Source of the DNA: JACKHO01 sp041398745
GTDB lineage: Bacteria > Planctomycetota > Planctomycetia > Planctomycetales > Planctomycetaceae
DNA length: 64,000 nucleotides
NCBI GenBank assembly: GCA_041398745.1
Contig: JAWKUB010000008.1
Location: 248,001 to 312,000, forward strand
Reading direction: 5' to 3'
Made by a program: the position numbers and the translations under genes. Shown here in pieces: positions 63,692-64,000 of the stretch (positions are counted from its first letter, which is position 1; every line of letters begins with the position of its first letter). The notes beneath the pieces were generated by a model. The model did not search any database. It worked only from the letters and a program-made list of their open reading frames with translations, and was not told where the DNA came from.

Positions 63692-64000
63692 AATGCAAAG
63701 CAGAGCTAGAGAGAGTACCCGTACGAGTCAAATATCGTGACTGGAAACCAAATGGAACCCGTCGTCCCAACTACAAAACGAGGTATTGGGAGGGCGTTGC
63801 CGAGATCAAAGGAGACTGGATTTACTTTGATGGAAAGAAGAAGCAGCGTTTCGCAACGCACATTCACATCAACTACTTTCCAGAGTTCATGAAAGTGGTT
63901 GAAGTCGAGTTGGAGAAGTTGATGCCTCGATTCGAAAAGGCAGTCTTCAACATGGTCCGGGGAAAAAATCACTTGAGCTTTAGTAAGGCAAGAAGGCGGT
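63688..64000 (+). CDS. Hypothetical protein, cut by the window end
   Basis: ATG 63688 overlaps the preceding stop as ATGA, with AAAAGGAG upstream. The frame is open to base 64000 (104 codons). The visible part is basic: MKCKAELERVPVRVKYRDWK, then TRRPNYKTRYWEGVAEIKGDWIYFDGKKKQRFATHIHINYFP. Aromatic and basic residues suggest nucleic-acid binding but no family could be named. Confidence 0.6.
   Translation, partial: MKCKAELERVPVRVKYRDWKPNGTRRPNYKTRYWEGVAEIKGDWIYFDGKKKQRFATHIHINYFPEFMKVVEVELEKLMPRFEKAVFNMVRGKNHLSFSKARRR

Overview
The window looks like a planctomycete chromosome of the Planctomycetales type. The evidence is four DUF1501 proteins, a DUF1549/DUF1553 planctomycete-cytochrome protein, a DUF1559 pilin-like protein, an ECF sigma factor next to a Ser/Thr kinase with WD40 repeats, and two secreted proteins with the basic 'LExRxMLS' leader. 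No rRNA, tRNA, CRISPR array, integrase or transposase was recognised.

Region 1 (about 1-30 kb) is mostly ordinary chromosome. It holds a SNF2-type helicase cut by the window edge, a secreted beta-propeller protein, a ParE-like toxin with its antitoxin, a solitary LutB, two paralogous secreted cyclophilins, an FGE-like protein divergent from ApbE, an AAA-like ATPase with a broken Walker A followed by a TPR lipoprotein, a sugar isomerase-like protein, a Lol/MacB-type ABC transporter, a class IV aminotransferase, MurA, two TatA/B-type genes (one only 53 aa), MoxR, a sirtuin and three DUF1501 genes. Two families of short palindromic repeats sit between genes.

Region 2 (29-35 kb) looks like a BlaI/BlaR1 regulon. 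DUF1559, BlaI and M56 peptidase genes form an operon, and an RTX-type secreted protein follows. Three perfect palindromes TACTAA-N4-TTAGTA lie upstream of the operon (one copy) and upstream of the RTX gene (two copies); they are probably the BlaI operators.

Region 3 (35-52.6 kb) has a DUF1553/DUF1501 pair, an ECF sigma factor with a membrane WD40 kinase, and a 2610-residue secreted protein built of FG-GAP, DUF11, Ig-like, ASH-like and golvesin-like modules.

Region 4 (52.6-64 kb) is an accessory element, all on the + strand. It carries a ParB-DNA methyltransferase fusion, a SLOG (DUF2493) protein, a cut-down NADAR protein, a second DNA methyltransferase, small HTH proteins, a divergent polymerase-like protein (palm of the family A DNA polymerase / T7 RNA polymerase type, inferred from motifs), a beta-grasp (ThiS/MoaD-like) domain fused to a winged helix, a putative Cys-His-Asp enzyme, and the stump of a D12 DNA methylase. 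Between 54 and 61 kb most genes are followed by their own hairpin, usually with a U tract. A terminator-promoter-RBS module of about 130 bp is present twice and nearly identical, and the 3' end of the polymerase-like gene is repeated as a relic. This is the least explained part of the window and the best place to look for a new system. Its left end is probably in 52.6-53.1 kb; its right end is outside the window.
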